Assembly: GCF_900109705.1 (NCBI RefSeq)
Contig: NZ_FOAI01000002.1
Location: forward strand, 248,001 to 312,000
Source: Roseivivax marinus
GTDB lineage: Bacteria; Pseudomonadota; Alphaproteobacteria; Rhodobacterales; Rhodobacteraceae
Direction of reading: 5' to 3'
Length of the DNA: 64,000 bases
Part shown: positions 1 through 10,746 of the stretch, in pieces
How the letters are laid out: the number at the start of each line of letters is the position of its first letter
Numbering within the stretch: the stretch's first letter is position 1
Program-made: the position numbers and the translations under genes
The notes under the pieces: model-generated
Database searches by the model: none
What the model was told of the DNA's origin: nothing
Seen by the model: the letters and a program-made list of their open reading frames with translations, nothing else

Positions 1-309
1 CCCGTCCTCGGGGCGGCGGTCTGGCCCGGTGCGATCCAGTTTCTTCATGCGCGGCGCCTCGTGTACGGACAGGTCTGCGCCCGCTTTGCCCGCCCCGTGC
101 GCCTCGATCAAGGCCCCCGGCAGCGCCCGCCGCGGCCGATTCCGCATCGGTTCCACCTTTGCCCGGCTTGTGATCACAAGGTCCACACGCGTGACCACAA
201 AGGGCGAAAAATGCCCGTCGGGCCGTGTCACCGGCAAGAAACCCTTTATGTCGGTCCGGTAGTCGTGCCTAGAACGGGCCAACCGCAGCAATACGGGGAC
301 AGGATTTCC
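1..309. other. Leader region upstream of sucC, no credible gene
   Basis: No open frame here has convincing protein character; the short frames are rich in Arg, Pro and Ala. The sucC reading frame stays open upstream to position 61, but that extension reads like translated non-coding DNA and lacks succinyl-CoA ligase character. The region probably holds the promoter and leader of the sucCDAB-lpd block. The clearest signal in it is a perfect palindrome at 167-180, listed separately. Confidence 0.5.
167..180. promoter_or_regulatory. 14-bp perfect palindrome upstream of sucC
   Basis: The sequence CTTGTGATCACAAG is a perfect inverted repeat about 130 bp before the sucC start. Its size and symmetry suit the operator of a dimeric helix-turn-helix regulator, and its position at the head of the TCA-cycle block suits control of that block. 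The regulator cannot be named from the sequence, and chance occurrence in GC-rich DNA is possible. Confidence 0.35.
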
Positions 310-1503
310 ATGAACATCCACGAGTATCAGGCAAAGGCGCTCCTGCGCAGCTACGGCGCGCCGGTGTCGGACGGCCGCGTGGTCCTCCGCGCCGAGGAGG
401 CCAAGACGGCCGCAGGCGCGCTTGACGGACCGATGTGGGTCGTGAAGGCCCAGATCCACGCCGGCGGCCGCGGCAAGGGCTCCTTCAAGGAGTCGGACGC
501 GGGTGAGAAAGGCGGCGTGCGCCTCGCCAAGTCGGTCGAGGAAGCGGCCGAGGAAGCCAAGAAGATGCTCGGCAAGACGCTGGTGACCCACCAGACCGGT
601 CCGGCCGGCAAGCAGGTCAACCGGATCTACATCGAGGACGGCTCGGACATCGAGCGCGAGCTCTACCTCGCGCTGCTGGTCGATCGCGTCACCAGCCGGG
701 TGTCCTTCGTCTGCTCGACCGAGGGCGGCATGGACATCGAGGAAGTCGCCGCGTCGACCCCCGAGAAGATCCTGTCGTTCAGCGTCGACCCGGCCACCGG
801 CTACCAGGCGTTCCACGGCCGCCGCATCGCGTTCTCGCTCGGCCTCGAGGGCGCGCAGGTCAAGCAGTGCGTCAAGCTGATGGGCATCCTCTACAACGCG
901 TTCATCGAGCGCGACATGGAGATGCTCGAGATCAACCCGCTGATCGTCACCGACAAGGGTGACCTCAAGGTGCTCGACGCCAAGCTCGGCTTCGACGGCA
1001 ACGCGCTCTATCGCCAGTCCGACGTGGCCGAACTGCGCGACGAGACCGAGGAAGACTCCAAGGAGCTCGAAGCGTCCAAGTACGACCTCAACTACATCGC
1101 GCTCGACGGCGAGATCGGCTGCATGGTCAACGGCGCGGGCCTCGCCATGGCGACGATGGACATCATCAAGCTCTACGGCGCCGAGCCCGCGAACTTCCTC
1201 GACGTCGGCGGCGGCGCCACGAAGGAGAAGGTGACAGAGGCGTTCAAGATCATCACGTCCGACAAGAACGTGAAGGGCATCCTCGTGAACATCTTCGGCG
1301 GCATCATGCGCTGCGACGTCATCGCCGAGGGCGTGATCGCCGCGGTCAAGGAAGTCGGCCTTCAGGTTCCGCTGGTCGTCCGCCTCGAGGGCACCAACGT
1401 CGAGAAGGGCAAGGAGCTCATCAACAACTCCGGTCTGAACGTGATCGCCGCCGACAGCCTGTCGGACGGGGCACAGAAGATCGTGAAGGAAGTGAAGGGC
1501 TGA
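310..1503 (+). CDS. sucC: Succinyl-CoA ligase (ADP-forming) beta subunit
   Basis: Forms succinyl-CoA synthetase with SucD and interconverts succinyl-CoA and succinate with nucleotide phosphorylation in the TCA cycle. The 397-residue product has the normal family length. It opens with [12 protein letters not shown], the conserved SucC start, and that fixes the ATG at 310 although the frame is open further upstream. The ATP-grasp segment [11 protein letters not shown] lies at residues 47-57. The C-terminal CoA-ligase domain shows [13 protein letters not shown] and [13 protein letters not shown]. It is the first gene of the sucC-sucD-sucA-sucB-lpd block; a small unknown gene separates it from sucD. 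Confidence 0.98.
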   Translation: MNIHEYQAKALLRSYGAPVSDGRVVLRAEEAKTAAGALDGPMWVVKAQIHAGGRGKGSFKESDAGEKGGVRLAKSVEEAAEEAKKMLGKTLVTHQTGPAGKQVNRIYIEDGSDIERELYLALLVDRVTSRVSFVCSTEGGMDIEEVAASTPEKILSFSVDPATGYQAFHGRRIAFSLGLEGAQVKQCVKLMGILYNAFIERDMEMLEINPLIVTDKGDLKVLDAKLGFDGNALYRQSDVAELRDETEEDSKELEASKYDLNYIALDGEIGCMVNGAGLAMATMDIIKLYGAEPANFLDVGGGATKEKVTEAFKIITSDKNVKGILVNIFGGIMRCDVIAEGVIAAVKEVGLQVPLVVRLEGTNVEKGKELINNSGLNVIAADSLSDGAQKIVKEVKG

Positions 1504-1663
1504 GGTTCGGGATCCGGGACATGCGGAACGCGGTGAACAAAGCGGCGGTGTCGGGGGTTTGCCCCTCGTCGCCCCGTGCCCGCAAGGGCGCGGCTTTGTC
1601 CACCTGCTCGCGTTCCGGGCCGTCCGGCCCGGTCATCCGTCCATCTCTTTGAACGAGGCTCAC

Positions 1664-2050
1664 ATGTCCCTCTTCTCCCGCTCCTCCACTCAGAACCTGC
1701 CCAGCGTGTCCGACCACCTGCCGGACATGCCCGAGCTTCCCGAGTTGCCCGAGGGCCTCGGCGCCTATGCCCCGCTCTTCGCGGGGGCGGCGATGATCGG
1801 CGCGGGGCTTCTGATGCGCCGCATCGAGCCCGAGACCCTGCGCCTGCCCGAACCGTCCCGCCGGCCGAAGTCGCTGCGCGACGTCCGGTCCGGGCGCGAC
1901 GCGGTCCGGGCAACGCGCGACGGCATCGCGCGGTTCACGCCGCACAACCTGACCAAGACGCTGGGGCGCTCGCTCGTGCTCATGGGCGCCGCCACCATCG
2001 CGGTGCGGATGCTCGACGAACTCGTGGACGACGACTCCGCCCGCTACTGA
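1664..2050 (+). CDS. Small membrane protein between sucC and sucD, unknown function
   Basis: A 128-residue protein that I cannot assign to a characterised family. The N-terminal third is Pro/Glu/Leu-rich ([13 protein letters not shown]). Hydrophobic stretches at about residues 33-48 ([16 protein letters not shown]) and 97-113 ([17 protein letters not shown]) could be membrane segments, joined by an Arg-rich linker. The ATG at 1664 is chosen because upstream sequence in this frame has no protein character. It lies in the sucC-sucD gap in the same direction, so it is probably co-transcribed with the TCA genes. A role in that pathway is only suggested by position. Confidence 0.7.
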   Translation: MSLFSRSSTQNLPSVSDHLPDMPELPELPEGLGAYAPLFAGAAMIGAGLLMRRIEPETLRLPEPSRRPKSLRDVRSGRDAVRATRDGIARFTPHNLTKTLGRSLVLMGAATIAVRMLDELVDDDSARY

Positions 2051-2108
2051 CGACACCTGCAGGCGGGCCCGCAGAGGCCCGCCGACCGAGGGACAAAGGA
2101 CGACGAAA

Positions 2109-2996
2109 ATGGCAATTCTTGTCGACGAAAACACCAAGGTGATCTGCCAGGGCCTCACCGGCTCGCAGGGGACCTTCCACACCGAGCAGGCCATCGCCTA
2201 CGGCACCAACATGGTCGGCGGCGTCACGCCCGGCAAAGGCGGCCAGACGCATCTCGACCTGCCGGTGTTCAACTCCGTGCACGAGGCCAAGGCCAAGACC
2301 GAGGCGAACGCGTCGGTGATCTACGTGCCCCCGCCCTTCGCGGCCGATTCGATCTGCGAAGCGATCGATGCCGAGATGGAGCTGATCGTCTGCATCACCG
2401 AGGGCATCCCGGTCCTCGACATGATGAAGGTCAAGCGCGCGCTCGAGGGCTCCAAGTCCAAGCTGATCGGCCCCAACTGCCCGGGTGTCATCACGCCCGA
2501 TGCCTGCAAGATCGGCATCATGCCGGGCCACATCCACAAGCGCGGCAAGGTGGGCGTTGTTTCCCGCTCGGGCACGCTTACCTACGAGGCCGTGAAACAG
2601 ACGACCGACGTGGGCCTCGGCCAGTCGACCTGCGTCGGCATCGGCGGCGACCCGATCAAGGGGACGGAGCATCTGGACGTGCTGGAATGGTTCCTGGCGG
2701 ATGACGAGACCGAGGCGATCATCATGATCGGCGAGATCGGTGGTTCGGCCGAGGAAGACGCCGCCCAGTTCCTCGCAGACGAGAAGAAGAAAGGCCGCTG
2801 GAAGCCGACCGCGGGCTTCATCGCCGGCCGCACCGCGCCTCCGGGACGCCGCATGGGCCACGCGGGCGCGATCGTCGCCGGCGGCAAGGGCGGCGCCGAG
2901 GACAAGATCGAAGCCATGAACCGCGCCGGAATCGTGGTGGCGGACAGCCCCGCCTCGCTCGGCGAAGCGGTCCTGAAGGCGATCGACAACGGCTGA
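2109..2996 (+). CDS. sucD: Succinyl-CoA ligase (ADP-forming) alpha subunit
   Basis: Partner of SucC. It binds CoA and carries the phosphohistidine intermediate. The protein is 295 residues, within the usual range. The N-terminal Rossmann-like CoA-binding domain begins [21 protein letters not shown]. Mid-protein the GPNCPGVI and [10 protein letters not shown] motifs are intact. The catalytic His is seen at residue 251 in [16 protein letters not shown]. It is followed after about 115 bp by sucA on the same strand. Confidence 0.98.
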   Translation: MAILVDENTKVICQGLTGSQGTFHTEQAIAYGTNMVGGVTPGKGGQTHLDLPVFNSVHEAKAKTEANASVIYVPPPFAADSICEAIDAEMELIVCITEGIPVLDMMKVKRALEGSKSKLIGPNCPGVITPDACKIGIMPGHIHKRGKVGVVSRSGTLTYEAVKQTTDVGLGQSTCVGIGGDPIKGTEHLDVLEWFLADDETEAIIMIGEIGGSAEEDAAQFLADEKKKGRWKPTAGFIAGRTAPPGRRMGHAGAIVAGGKGGAEDKIEAMNRAGIVVADSPASLGEAVLKAIDNG

Positions 2997-3112
2997 CCGG
3001 CCCCGCCGGACGACCCTGACCGGGTGTCCGGCACATGCACATTCGGAGGGCCCCGGCGCACCGCCGGGGCGCGTCCATGCCCGGACCCGGGCGAACCAGG
3101 AGACCAGAGACC

Positions 3113-6088
3113 ATGACCGAGCAATCTCCGAACGACCAGTTTCGCGCATCATCCTTCATGCAGGGCGTGAACGCCGACTACCTCGAACAGATGTACGCGC
3201 GATACGCCAACGACCCGGGCGCGGTCGACGAGGCGTGGCAGGCGTTCTTCGAGGCCCTCGGCGACGACGAGGTCTCGGTCAAGAAGGAGGCCAGCGGTCC
3301 CTCCTGGGCGCGCGCCGACTGGCCGCCGCAGCCGGAGGACGACCTGACCGCCGCGCTCACCGGCGAATGGCCCATGCCGATGATGCCCGCCGAGGCGAAG
3401 GGCGCCGCGCAGAAGATCGAGGGCAAGGCCGAGGCCAAGGGCGTCACGCTGACCGACGACCAGGTCCAGCGCGCCGTGCTCGATTCGATCCGTGCGCTGA
3501 TGATCATCCGCGCCTACCGCATCCGCGGCCACCTCGCCGCGCAGCTCGACCCGCTGGGGATGCGCAACATCGACAAGGAGCATCCCGAGCTCGATCCGAA
3601 GTCGTATGGTTTCACCGAGCAGGATCTCGACCGGCCGATCTTCATCGACAACGTGCTCGGTCTCGAGATCGCGTCGCTGCGCGAGATCGTCGGCGTCCTC
3701 AAGCGCACCTACTGCGGCACCTTCGCGCTTCAGTACATGCATATCTCCGACCCCGAGCAGTCCGCCTGGCTGAAGGAGCGGATCGAGGGTTACGGCAAGG
3801 AGGTGAAGTTCACCCGCGAGGGCCGCAAGGCGATCCTCAACAAGATGGTCGAGGCCGAGGGCTTCGAGAAGTTCCTGCACGTCAAGTACACGGGCACCAA
3901 GCGTTTCGGTCTCGACGGCGGTGAGAGCCTCGTGCCGGCGATGGAGCAGATCATCAAGCGCGGTGGCAACCTCGGCCTGAAGGAGATCGTCATCGGCATG
4001 CCGCACCGCGGCCGCCTGAACGTGCTCGCCAACGTGATGGGCAAGCCCTACCGCGCGATCTTCAACGAATTCCAGGGCGGCAGCTTCAAGCCCGACGACG
4101 TCGACGGCTCGGGCGACGTGAAGTATCACCTCGGCGCCAGCCACGACCGCGAATTCGACGGCAACACCATCCACCTGTCGCTGACCGCGAACCCCTCGCA
4201 CCTCGAGGCGGTGAACCCCGTGGTTCTCGGCAAGGTCCGCGCCAAGCAGGACCAGCTCAAGGACCAGACGCGCACGCAGGTTCTGCCGATCCTGCTGCAC
4301 GGCGACGCGGCCTTCGCGGGCCAGGGCGTCGTGGCCGAGTGCTTCGCGCTGTCGGGTCTGCGCGGCCACCGCACCGGCGGCACCATCCACCTGGTGGTGA
4401 ACAACCAGATCGGCTTCACCACCGCGCCGCACTTCTCGCGCTCGTCGCCCTACCCCACCGACAACGCACTGGTGGTCGAGGCGCCGATCTTCCACGTCAA
4501 CGGCGACGACCCCGAAGCCGTGGTCCACGCCGCGAAGGTCGCCACCGAGTTCCGCCAGAAGTTCGGCAAGGACGTCGTCATCGACATCTTCTGCTACCGC
4601 CGGTTCGGCCACAACGAGGGCGACGAGCCCATGTTCACGAACCCGCTCATGTACAAGCAGATCAAGGGCCACAAGACGACCCTGACGCTCTACACCGAGC
4701 GGCTGGTCAAGGACGGCCTGATCCCCGAAGGCGAGGTCGAGGATCTCAAGGCGTCGTTCCAGTCGCACCTCAACGAGGAGTTCGAGGCCGGCAAGAACTA
4801 CAAGCCGAACAAGGCCGACTGGCTGGACGGCCGCTGGTCCCACCTCGACAAGCAGAACAAGGGCAAATACCAGCGCGGCAAGACGTCCATCAGCAAGCAG
4901 ACGATGGACGATCTCGGCAAGGCGCTGACCTCACCGCCGGAAGAGCTGCCTCTGCACCGGACCGTCGGCCGCCTGCTCGACAACCGGAAACAGATGTTCG
5001 AGTCGGGCAAGGGCTTCGACTGGGCCACCGCCGAGGCGATGGCGTTCGGCTCCCTGCTGACCGAAGGCTACCCGGTGCGCCTCTCGGGGCAGGATTCGGT
5101 GCGCGGCACGTTCTCGCAGCGGCACTCGGCGCTTGTCGATCAGGACACCGAGGAGCGTTACCTGCCGCTCAACCATATTCGCGAAGGTCAGGCCCGGTTC
5201 GAGCCCATCGACTCGGCGTTGTCCGAATACGCGGTGCTGGGCTTCGAATACGGCTACAGCCTGGCGGAGCCCAACGCGCTGACCCTGTGGGAAGCGCAGT
5301 TCGGCGACTTCGCCAACGGCGCGCAGATCATGTTCGACCAGTTCATCTCGTCGGGTGAATCGAAGTGGCTGCGGATGTCGGGCCTCGTGTGCCTCCTGCC
5401 CCACGGCTACGAGGGTCAGGGCCCCGAGCACAGCTCGGCCCGGCTCGAGCGCTTCCTTCAGATGTGCGGTCAGGACAACTGGATCGTGGCGAACTGCTCG
5501 ACACCCGCGAACTACTTCCACATCCTGCGCCGGCAGCTGCATCGCTCGTTCCGCAAGCCGCTCATCATGATGACGCCGAAGTCGCTGCTGCGGCATAAGC
5601 TCTGCGTTTCCGAGGCCGAGATGTTCCTCGACGGATCGTCCTTCCACCGTGTTCTGTGGGACGATGCCGAGCACAAGGACTCGGAATTCAAGCTCAAGCC
5701 GGACGACCAGATCCGGCGCGTGGTGATGTGCTCGGGCAAGGTCTACTACGACCTTCTCGAAGAGCGTAACGCGCGCGGGCTGGACGACGTCTACCTGATG
5801 CGGATCGAACAGTTCTATCCGTTCCCGGCGATCTCGACCGCGAAGGAACTTGGCCGCTTCAAGGAGGCCGAGGTCATCTGGTGTCAGGAAGAGCCCAAGA
5901 ACCAGGGCGCATGGCTGACCATCTCGTCGGATATCGAGTGGGTGCTCGGCCGCATCGAAGCGACCTTCTCCCGGCCGCGCTATGTCGGCCGCGCCACCTC
6001 GGCCTCGCCCGCGACGGGCCTGGCCTCGACCCACAAAGCCCAGCAAGAGTCGCTTGTCGACGAAGCGCTGACGATCGAAGGAAAGTGA
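3113..6088 (+). CDS. sucA: 2-oxoglutarate dehydrogenase E1 component
   Basis: Thiamine diphosphate-dependent decarboxylase of the 2-oxoglutarate dehydrogenase complex. It converts 2-oxoglutarate and passes the succinyl group to lipoyl-E2 (SucB). The 991-residue product matches family length. The N-terminus has the usual short E2-contacting segment ([16 protein letters not shown]). The core shows [29 protein letters not shown] and [12 protein letters not shown], the conserved ThDP/Mg region of OdhA-type E1. The start at 3113 follows a purine-rich AGGAGACCAGAG stretch; the frame is open upstream to 3035 without conservation. sucB begins 4 bp after its stop, so translation is probably coupled. 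Confidence 0.98.
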   Translation: MTEQSPNDQFRASSFMQGVNADYLEQMYARYANDPGAVDEAWQAFFEALGDDEVSVKKEASGPSWARADWPPQPEDDLTAALTGEWPMPMMPAEAKGAAQKIEGKAEAKGVTLTDDQVQRAVLDSIRALMIIRAYRIRGHLAAQLDPLGMRNIDKEHPELDPKSYGFTEQDLDRPIFIDNVLGLEIASLREIVGVLKRTYCGTFALQYMHISDPEQSAWLKERIEGYGKEVKFTREGRKAILNKMVEAEGFEKFLHVKYTGTKRFGLDGGESLVPAMEQIIKRGGNLGLKEIVIGMPHRGRLNVLANVMGKPYRAIFNEFQGGSFKPDDVDGSGDVKYHLGASHDREFDGNTIHLSLTANPSHLEAVNPVVLGKVRAKQDQLKDQTRTQVLPILLHGDAAFAGQGVVAECFALSGLRGHRTGGTIHLVVNNQIGFTTAPHFSRSSPYPTDNALVVEAPIFHVNGDDPEAVVHAAKVATEFRQKFGKDVVIDIFCYRRFGHNEGDEPMFTNPLMYKQIKGHKTTLTLYTERLVKDGLIPEGEVEDLKASFQSHLNEEFEAGKNYKPNKADWLDGRWSHLDKQNKGKYQRGKTSISKQTMDDLGKALTSPPEELPLHRTVGRLLDNRKQMFESGKGFDWATAEAMAFGSLLTEGYPVRLSGQDSVRGTFSQRHSALVDQDTEERYLPLNHIREGQARFEPIDSALSEYAVLGFEYGYSLAEPNALTLWEAQFGDFANGAQIMFDQFISSGESKWLRMSGLVCLLPHGYEGQGPEHSSARLERFLQMCGQDNWIVANCSTPANYFHILRRQLHRSFRKPLIMMTPKSLLRHKLCVSEAEMFLDGSSFHRVLWDDAEHKDSEFKLKPDDQIRRVVMCSGKVYYDLLEERNARGLDDVYLMRIEQFYPFPAISTAKELGRFKEAEVIWCQEEPKNQGAWLTISSDIEWVLGRIEATFSRPRYVGRATSASPATGLASTHKAQQESLVDEALTIEGK

Positions 6089-6092
6089 CCCC

Positions 6093-7718
6093 ATGACCGA
6101 AGTGCGCGTGCCCACCCTGGGCGAATCCGTGACCGAAGCCACGGTCGCCACCTGGTTCAAGAAGCCGGGCGACCGCGTCGAGGCCGACGAGATGCTGTGC
6201 GAGCTCGAGACCGACAAGGTCACCGTCGAGGTGCCCGCCCCGGCCGCCGGCACCCTATCCGACATCGTCGCCGGCGAAGGCGAGACCGTGGGCGTCGACG
6301 CGCTCCTCGCCAATATCGAGGAAGGCGGCTCGGGCAGCGGCGATGCCGGCTCGGGCGGCGGCGCGGCCAAGGCCGAAGCCGACAGCGGCGAGACCAAGGA
6401 AGCGCCCAAGGAAGAGGTCGCCGATGCGGGCGGCGATCAGGGCGACGCCACCGGCGAGAAGGTCGACGTGATGGTGCCCACCCTGGGCGAGAGCGTGTCC
6501 GAAGCGACCGTCTCGACCTGGTTCAAGAAGGTCGGAGACGAAGTCGCGGCCGACGAGACGCTCTGCGAGCTCGAGACCGACAAGGTCTCGGTCGAGGTGC
6601 CCGCCCCGTCCGCCGGCACGCTGGCCGAGATCGTTGCCGAGGAGGGCACCACGGTCGAGGCCGACGCCAAGATCGCCGTGATCGCCAAGTCGGCCGCCGG
6701 CAAGGCCGGGTCCGGCGAAGCCGCCTCCAAGCCGAAGGACGGCGGCGACGCGCCTGCCACGCCGCAGGGCGAGACGCAGTACTCCATGCCCCCCGCCGGC
6801 AACGGCGGCCCCGGCCGTTCGGACGTCGAGGATGCCCCCTCGGCCAAGAAGGCGATGGCCGAGAAGGGCGTCTCGCGCGACCAGGTGCAGGGCTCCGGCC
6901 GTGACGGCCGCGCCATGAAGGAAGACGTGGACCGTGCGGTGGCCGCCGCCAAGAGCCAGCCCCAGTCCGACGCGCAGCCCAAGCAGGCGCCGCGCGCGCC
7001 CGTCGCCGCCGAGGACGAGAGCCGCGAGGAACGGGTGAAGATGACCCGCCTGCGCCAGACCATCGCCCGGCGCCTCAAGGACGCGCAGAACACCGCGGCC
7101 ATGCTGACCACCTACAACGAGGTGGACATGACCGAGACGATGGCGCTGCGGAAGGAATACAAGGACCTGTTCGAGAAGAAGCACGGCGTGCGTCTCGGCT
7201 TCATGTCCTTCTTCACCAAGGCCTGCTGCCACGCGCTCAAGGAGGTCCCCGAGGTCAACGCCGAGATCGACGGCACCGACATCGTCTACAAGAAGTTCGT
7301 GCACATGGGCATCGCCACCGGCACGCCCACGGGCCTCGTGGTTCCGGTGATCCGTGACGCGGACTCGATGTCCTTCGCCGAGATCGAGAAGGCCATCGGC
7401 GAGAAGGGCAAGCGCGCCCGCGACGGCAAGCTTTCGATGGCCGAGATGCAGGGCGGCACGTTCACCATCTCGAACGGCGGCGTCTACGGCTCGCTCATGT
7501 CCTCGCCGATCCTGAACCCGCCGCAATCGGGTATCCTCGGGATGCACAAGATCCAGGAACGTCCGATGGTCGTCGGCGGCGAGATCAAGATCCGTCCGAT
7601 GATGTATCTCGCGCTGAGCTACGATCACCGCATCGTCGACGGCAAGGGCGCGGTGACCTTCCTCGTGCGCGTCAAGGAAGCGCTCGAGGATCCGCGCCGC
7701 CTGCTCATGGATCTCTGA
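6093..7718 (+). CDS. sucB: Dihydrolipoamide succinyltransferase E2, two lipoyl domains
   Basis: E2 core of the 2-oxoglutarate dehydrogenase complex, which transfers succinyl from lipoyl-lysine to CoA. Two lipoyl domains are present. Residues 1-77 carry Lys42 in ETDKVTVEV, and about 123-200 carry Lys164 in ETDKVSVEV; an Ala/Gly/Glu-rich linker joins them. A peripheral subunit-binding domain follows ([19 protein letters not shown]), then the acyltransferase domain ending with His512 and Asp516 in [10 protein letters not shown]. At 541 residues it is longer than the usual one-lipoyl E2o of about 400, and the extra length is the second lipoyl domain. Start, stop and active site are intact. Confidence 0.97.
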   Translation: MTEVRVPTLGESVTEATVATWFKKPGDRVEADEMLCELETDKVTVEVPAPAAGTLSDIVAGEGETVGVDALLANIEEGGSGSGDAGSGGGAAKAEADSGETKEAPKEEVADAGGDQGDATGEKVDVMVPTLGESVSEATVSTWFKKVGDEVAADETLCELETDKVSVEVPAPSAGTLAEIVAEEGTTVEADAKIAVIAKSAAGKAGSGEAASKPKDGGDAPATPQGETQYSMPPAGNGGPGRSDVEDAPSAKKAMAEKGVSRDQVQGSGRDGRAMKEDVDRAVAAAKSQPQSDAQPKQAPRAPVAAEDESREERVKMTRLRQTIARRLKDAQNTAAMLTTYNEVDMTETMALRKEYKDLFEKKHGVRLGFMSFFTKACCHALKEVPEVNAEIDGTDIVYKKFVHMGIATGTPTGLVVPVIRDADSMSFAEIEKAIGEKGKRARDGKLSMAEMQGGTFTISNGGVYGSLMSSPILNPPQSGILGMHKIQERPMVVGGEIKIRPMMYLALSYDHRIVDGKGAVTFLVRVKEALEDPRRLLMDL

Positions 7719-7735
7719 TCCGCCCATCCTCGCGT

Positions 7736-7764
7736 GGGGGCGCGGTTTCCAACGCCGTGCCCCC
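7736..7764 (+). terminator. Strong hairpin after sucB
   Basis: A 10-bp stem (GGGGGCGCGG against CCGTGCCCCC, with one G-U pair in RNA) closes a 9-nt loop 17 bp after the sucB stop. No T-run follows, so it may be a processing or stability element or a weak terminator. It separates sucCDAB from the downstream cupin-to-lpd genes. Confidence 0.4.
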
Positions 7765-7824
7765 GCCTAGCTCTCCGGGCAATGCCGGAGCGGACCGCTC
7801 CGCCCCAGACCAGGAGATCCCGAG

Positions 7825-8208
7825 ATGACCCAGCCCGTCCACGTCCCGAACGAGAGCCCCGAAGTGAAGGTGATGGGCGAGGCCCAGCGCGGCGGCCTCA
7901 AGTATCGCCTGCTGATCGACGCCGGCTACGGCCCGACCACCGGCATCGCGCAGGGCATCTTCTACCTCTACGACAGCCACACCGAGAGCCGCCACCGCCA
8001 CCAACTGGCCGAGACGGTGCACGTGCTGGACGGTTCGGGCAAGGTGACCATCGAGGACCGCGAGATCGCGCTTGCGGTCGGCGACACCGTCTTCATTCCC
8101 GCCGGGCACCTGCACGGGTTCGAGGCCGAAGGCACGCTCACGATGCTTTTCACCTTCGCCTGCGACAGCTTCTCGGACGTCGAGTACGATTACGGAGACG
8201 CCGCATGA
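7825..8208 (+). CDS. Single-domain cupin protein
   Basis: A 127-residue cupin. Motif 1 is complete (HRH, three residues, Glu, six residues, Gly) in SRHRHQLAETVHVLDGSG, and motif 2 is present in GDTVFIPAGHLHGFE. The metal-binding residues His, His, Glu and His are therefore all there, and a mononuclear metal site is expected. Substrate and reaction cannot be told from sequence, because this fold includes dioxygenases, isomerases and ligand sensors. It lies between sucB and lpd. The next gene overlaps its stop (ATGA), so the two are probably translated together. Confidence 0.85.
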   Translation: MTQPVHVPNESPEVKVMGEAQRGGLKYRLLIDAGYGPTTGIAQGIFYLYDSHTESRHRHQLAETVHVLDGSGKVTIEDREIALAVGDTVFIPAGHLHGFEAEGTLTMLFTFACDSFSDVEYDYGDAA

Positions 8209-8786
8209 GGCCGGCGCGGCGCGATGCGACCGATACGGGAGGTGCGCGGGCGCGCGCCTACCGCGACGCGGTCGCGCGGCGCCGCGCCTTCCGCCTTCCG
8301 GGCTACGTGACGCTGGCCGAGGCCGGCTTCGACGGCGAATGGGTCTCGCCGATCCAGATCACGTCCGGGGCGCTCGACGGCCCGATGCTGATGACCAAGG
8401 ACTGGCTCGACGCGCCCTCCGCCGCGCGCCACCGCGACCGGCTTGCGACCCGCGGCTACCTGCCCGAGATTCCGTTCAACAGGGTGCTCGACGCCGCGCT
8501 CGACCTCCTCGGCCTCGACCGCGGGGCGATCTACGTGGCTCCGGTCTTCTGCCTGCTGCCCCCGGTGCGCTCGCACCCGCTGCCCGCCGCCGACGCCCGC
8601 GCCTCGTTCGAGGCCGTCACCCGCCACGAGATCATGGGCCGTCGCCCGGTCGCCGCCGGCGACGACGCCGCGCGGGTCCTGCGCCACTTCGACGTGCCCC
8701 ACGTCGCCACCATACACCCCTCGCGCCGCGGTCTCGACTACGCCGCCCGGGCGCGCCTCATCGCCGACGCGCTCGAGGCGGCCTGA
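8205..8786 (+). CDS. Unknown protein coupled to the cupin gene
   Basis: A 193-residue soluble protein that I do not recognise. Its start overlaps the cupin stop as ATGA, which fixes the ATG at 8205. Features include a basic N-terminus, a central GEWVSPIQITSGALDGPMLMTKDWLD segment split by no gaps, and a C-terminal part with VPHVATIHPSRRGLDY. No transmembrane segment or signal peptide is seen. Composition is typical of the neighbouring coding DNA, so the gene is probably real. A shared function with the cupin is an inference from coupling only. Confidence 0.72.
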   Translation: MRPARRDATDTGGARARAYRDAVARRRAFRLPGYVTLAEAGFDGEWVSPIQITSGALDGPMLMTKDWLDAPSAARHRDRLATRGYLPEIPFNRVLDAALDLLGLDRGAIYVAPVFCLLPPVRSHPLPAADARASFEAVTRHEIMGRRPVAAGDDAARVLRHFDVPHVATIHPSRRGLDYAARARLIADALEAA

Positions 8787-8837
8787 CGTGCCCGTGACGG
8801 CCGCCTCCGCCCCGCAGAACCGAAAGGGACCGGACCA

Positions 8838-9233
8838 ATGACCCCGGAACTCACCGCCCTCGTCCTCGCCGCGCTCCTGCAGGTCGTGCAGTACCTGCTC
8901 TTCGCGATCCCCGCGAACCTCGAGCTCGGACCCGGCTACACCATGTCCGCCCGCGACCGGGACCCCTCGCGTGGGCTCTCGAAGGGCACCGCGCGGCTGC
9001 AACGCGCCCTCGGAAACCATTTCGAGGGGCTGATCCTGTTCTCCATCGCGGTGTTCACGGTCACCCTCGCCGACAAGGGCAACGCGATCACCGCCGGCGC
9101 GGCGTGGCTCTACCTGCTCGCCCGCATCGTCTACATTCCCGCCTACTTCTTCGGCTGGCGGCCCGGTCGCTCGCTGATCTGGGCGGTGGGCTTCCTCGCC
9201 ACCGTGATCCTGCTGCTCGCAGCGTTGTTCTGA
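8838..9233 (+). CDS. MAPEG-family membrane protein
   Basis: A 131-residue integral membrane protein with about four hydrophobic segments: near residues 5-25, 60-80, 85-105 and 110-130. The family signature region is RLQRALGNHFEGLILFSIAV, which carries the conserved Arg, Asn, Glu and hydrophobic run of MAPEG proteins (membrane-associated proteins in eicosanoid and glutathione metabolism). The bacterial substrate is unknown. It lies directly upstream of lpd on the same strand. Confidence 0.85.
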   Translation: MTPELTALVLAALLQVVQYLLFAIPANLELGPGYTMSARDRDPSRGLSKGTARLQRALGNHFEGLILFSIAVFTVTLADKGNAITAGAAWLYLLARIVYIPAYFFGWRPGRSLIWAVGFLATVILLLAALF

Positions 9234-9266
9234 CCCTTCTTCTCGTTCCAAGTACTCCGGGGTGAA

Positions 9267-9299
9267 TTGGCCGACAGGCCAAGAGGGGCAGCGCCCCTC
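9267..9299. repeat. Two adjacent short hairpins upstream of lpd
   Basis: Two perfect stem-loops abut. The first is TTGGCC-GACA-GGCCAA (9267-9282) and the second is GAGGGGC-AGC-GCCCCTC (9283-9299). They end 32 bp before the lpd start. The arrangement resembles a REP-like intergenic element or an mRNA-processing signal rather than a terminator, because no T-run follows and lpd lies immediately downstream. Confidence 0.45.
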
Positions 9300-9331
9300 C
9301 CCCGGCCCCACAACCGAAAGGACCCAACCCA

Positions 9332-10720
9332 ATGGCAAGCTACGACGTCATCGTGATCGGCTCCGGCCCCGGCGGTTATGTTGCCGCGATCCGCGCGGCC
9401 CAGCTCGGGCTCAAGACCGCCTGCGTCGAGGGCCGCGAGACGCTCGGCGGCACCTGCCTCAACGTGGGCTGCATCCCCTCCAAGGCGCTGCTGCATGCCA
9501 CCCACCAGTTGCACGAGGCCGAGCACAACTTCGCCAAGATGGGCCTCAAGGGCAAAGCGCCCTCGGTCGACTGGGACCAGATGCTCACCTACAAGTCCGA
9601 GACCATCGAGACCAACACCAAGGGCATCGAGTTCCTCTTCAAGAAGAACAAGATCGACTGGCTGAAGGGCTGGGGCTCGATCCCGGAAAAGGGCAAGGTC
9701 AAGGTCGGCGAAGAGGTCCACGAGGCCGAGAACATCATCGTCGCCACCGGCTCGGAGGTCGCGCAACTCAAGGGCGTGGAGATCGACGAGACGGTGATCG
9801 TCTCCTCCACCGGCGCGCTCGAACTGTCGAAGATTCCGAAGAAGATGATCGTGATCGGCGCGGGGGTCATCGGGCTCGAGATGGGCTCGGTCTATTCCCG
9901 CCTCGGCGCGGAGGTCACCGTTCTGGAATACCTCGACACGATCACGCCCACGATGGACACCGAAGTCCAGAAGCAGTTCCAGAAGATCCTCGGCAAGCAG
10001 GGTCTGAAGTTCGTGCTGGGGGCCGCCGTTCAGGGCGCCGAGGTCAAGAACGGCAAGGCCAAGGTGACCTACAAGCTCAAGAAGGATGACAGCGAGGAAA
10101 CGCTCGACGCCGATGTCGTGCTGGTCTCCACCGGCCGCAAGCCGGTCACCGAGGGACTGGGCCTCAAGGAGCTTGGCGTCGATATCACCGAGCGCGGCTT
10201 CGTGAAGACCGACGGCCACTGGAAGACCTCCGTGGACGGCATCTATGCCATCGGTGACGCGACCGAGGGCCCGATGCTCGCGCACAAGGCAGAGGACGAG
10301 GGCATGGCCGCCGCCGAGGTCATCGCCGGCAAGTCGGGCCACGTGAACTACAACGTGATCCCGAGTGTCATCTACACCCACCCCGAGGTCGCGGCGGTCG
10401 GCAAGACCGAGCAGGAGCTCAAGGACGCCGGCCATGCCTACAAGGTCGGCAAGTTCTCGTTCATGGGCAACGGCCGGGCCAAGGCGAACTTCGCGGCGGA
10501 CGGCTTCGTGAAGATCCTCGCCGACAAGGAGACCGACCGCATTCTCGGCGCGCACATCATCGGCCCGATGGCCGGCGACCTGATCCACGAGATTTGCGTG
10601 GCGATGGAATTCGGTGCTGCGGCCGAGGACGTGGCGCTGACCTGCCATGCCCACCCGACTTATTCGGAGGCGGTGCGCGAGGCGGCGCTGGCCTGCGGCG
10701 ACGGTCCGATCCACATGTGA
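9332..10720 (+). CDS. lpdA: Dihydrolipoyl dehydrogenase (E3)
   Basis: FAD flavoprotein that reoxidises dihydrolipoyl groups with NAD+, the E3 step of 2-oxoacid dehydrogenase complexes; here most likely that of SucAB. The 462-residue protein has the FAD dinucleotide fold at its N-terminus ([19 protein letters not shown]). The redox-active disulfide motif [13 protein letters not shown] follows, then an NAD fold ([14 protein letters not shown]). The C-terminal interface domain has the catalytic His of [10 protein letters not shown]. Length and all key motifs are normal. A clear intrinsic terminator follows. Confidence 0.97.
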   Translation: MASYDVIVIGSGPGGYVAAIRAAQLGLKTACVEGRETLGGTCLNVGCIPSKALLHATHQLHEAEHNFAKMGLKGKAPSVDWDQMLTYKSETIETNTKGIEFLFKKNKIDWLKGWGSIPEKGKVKVGEEVHEAENIIVATGSEVAQLKGVEIDETVIVSSTGALELSKIPKKMIVIGAGVIGLEMGSVYSRLGAEVTVLEYLDTITPTMDTEVQKQFQKILGKQGLKFVLGAAVQGAEVKNGKAKVTYKLKKDDSEETLDADVVLVSTGRKPVTEGLGLKELGVDITERGFVKTDGHWKTSVDGIYAIGDATEGPMLAHKAEDEGMAAAEVIAGKSGHVNYNVIPSVIYTHPEVAAVGKTEQELKDAGHAYKVGKFSFMGNGRAKANFAADGFVKILADKETDRILGAHIIGPMAGDLIHEICVAMEFGAAAEDVALTCHAHPTYSEAVREAALACGDGPIHM

Positions 10721-10746
10721 TCGCCGCGGCGATCCAGTTATTCGGG

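Noticed and set aside
3149-4843. A 564-codon minus-strand frame opposite sucA
   Set aside because: A shadow of sucA codon structure, with Leu/Val/Asp/His-rich sequence and no motifs.
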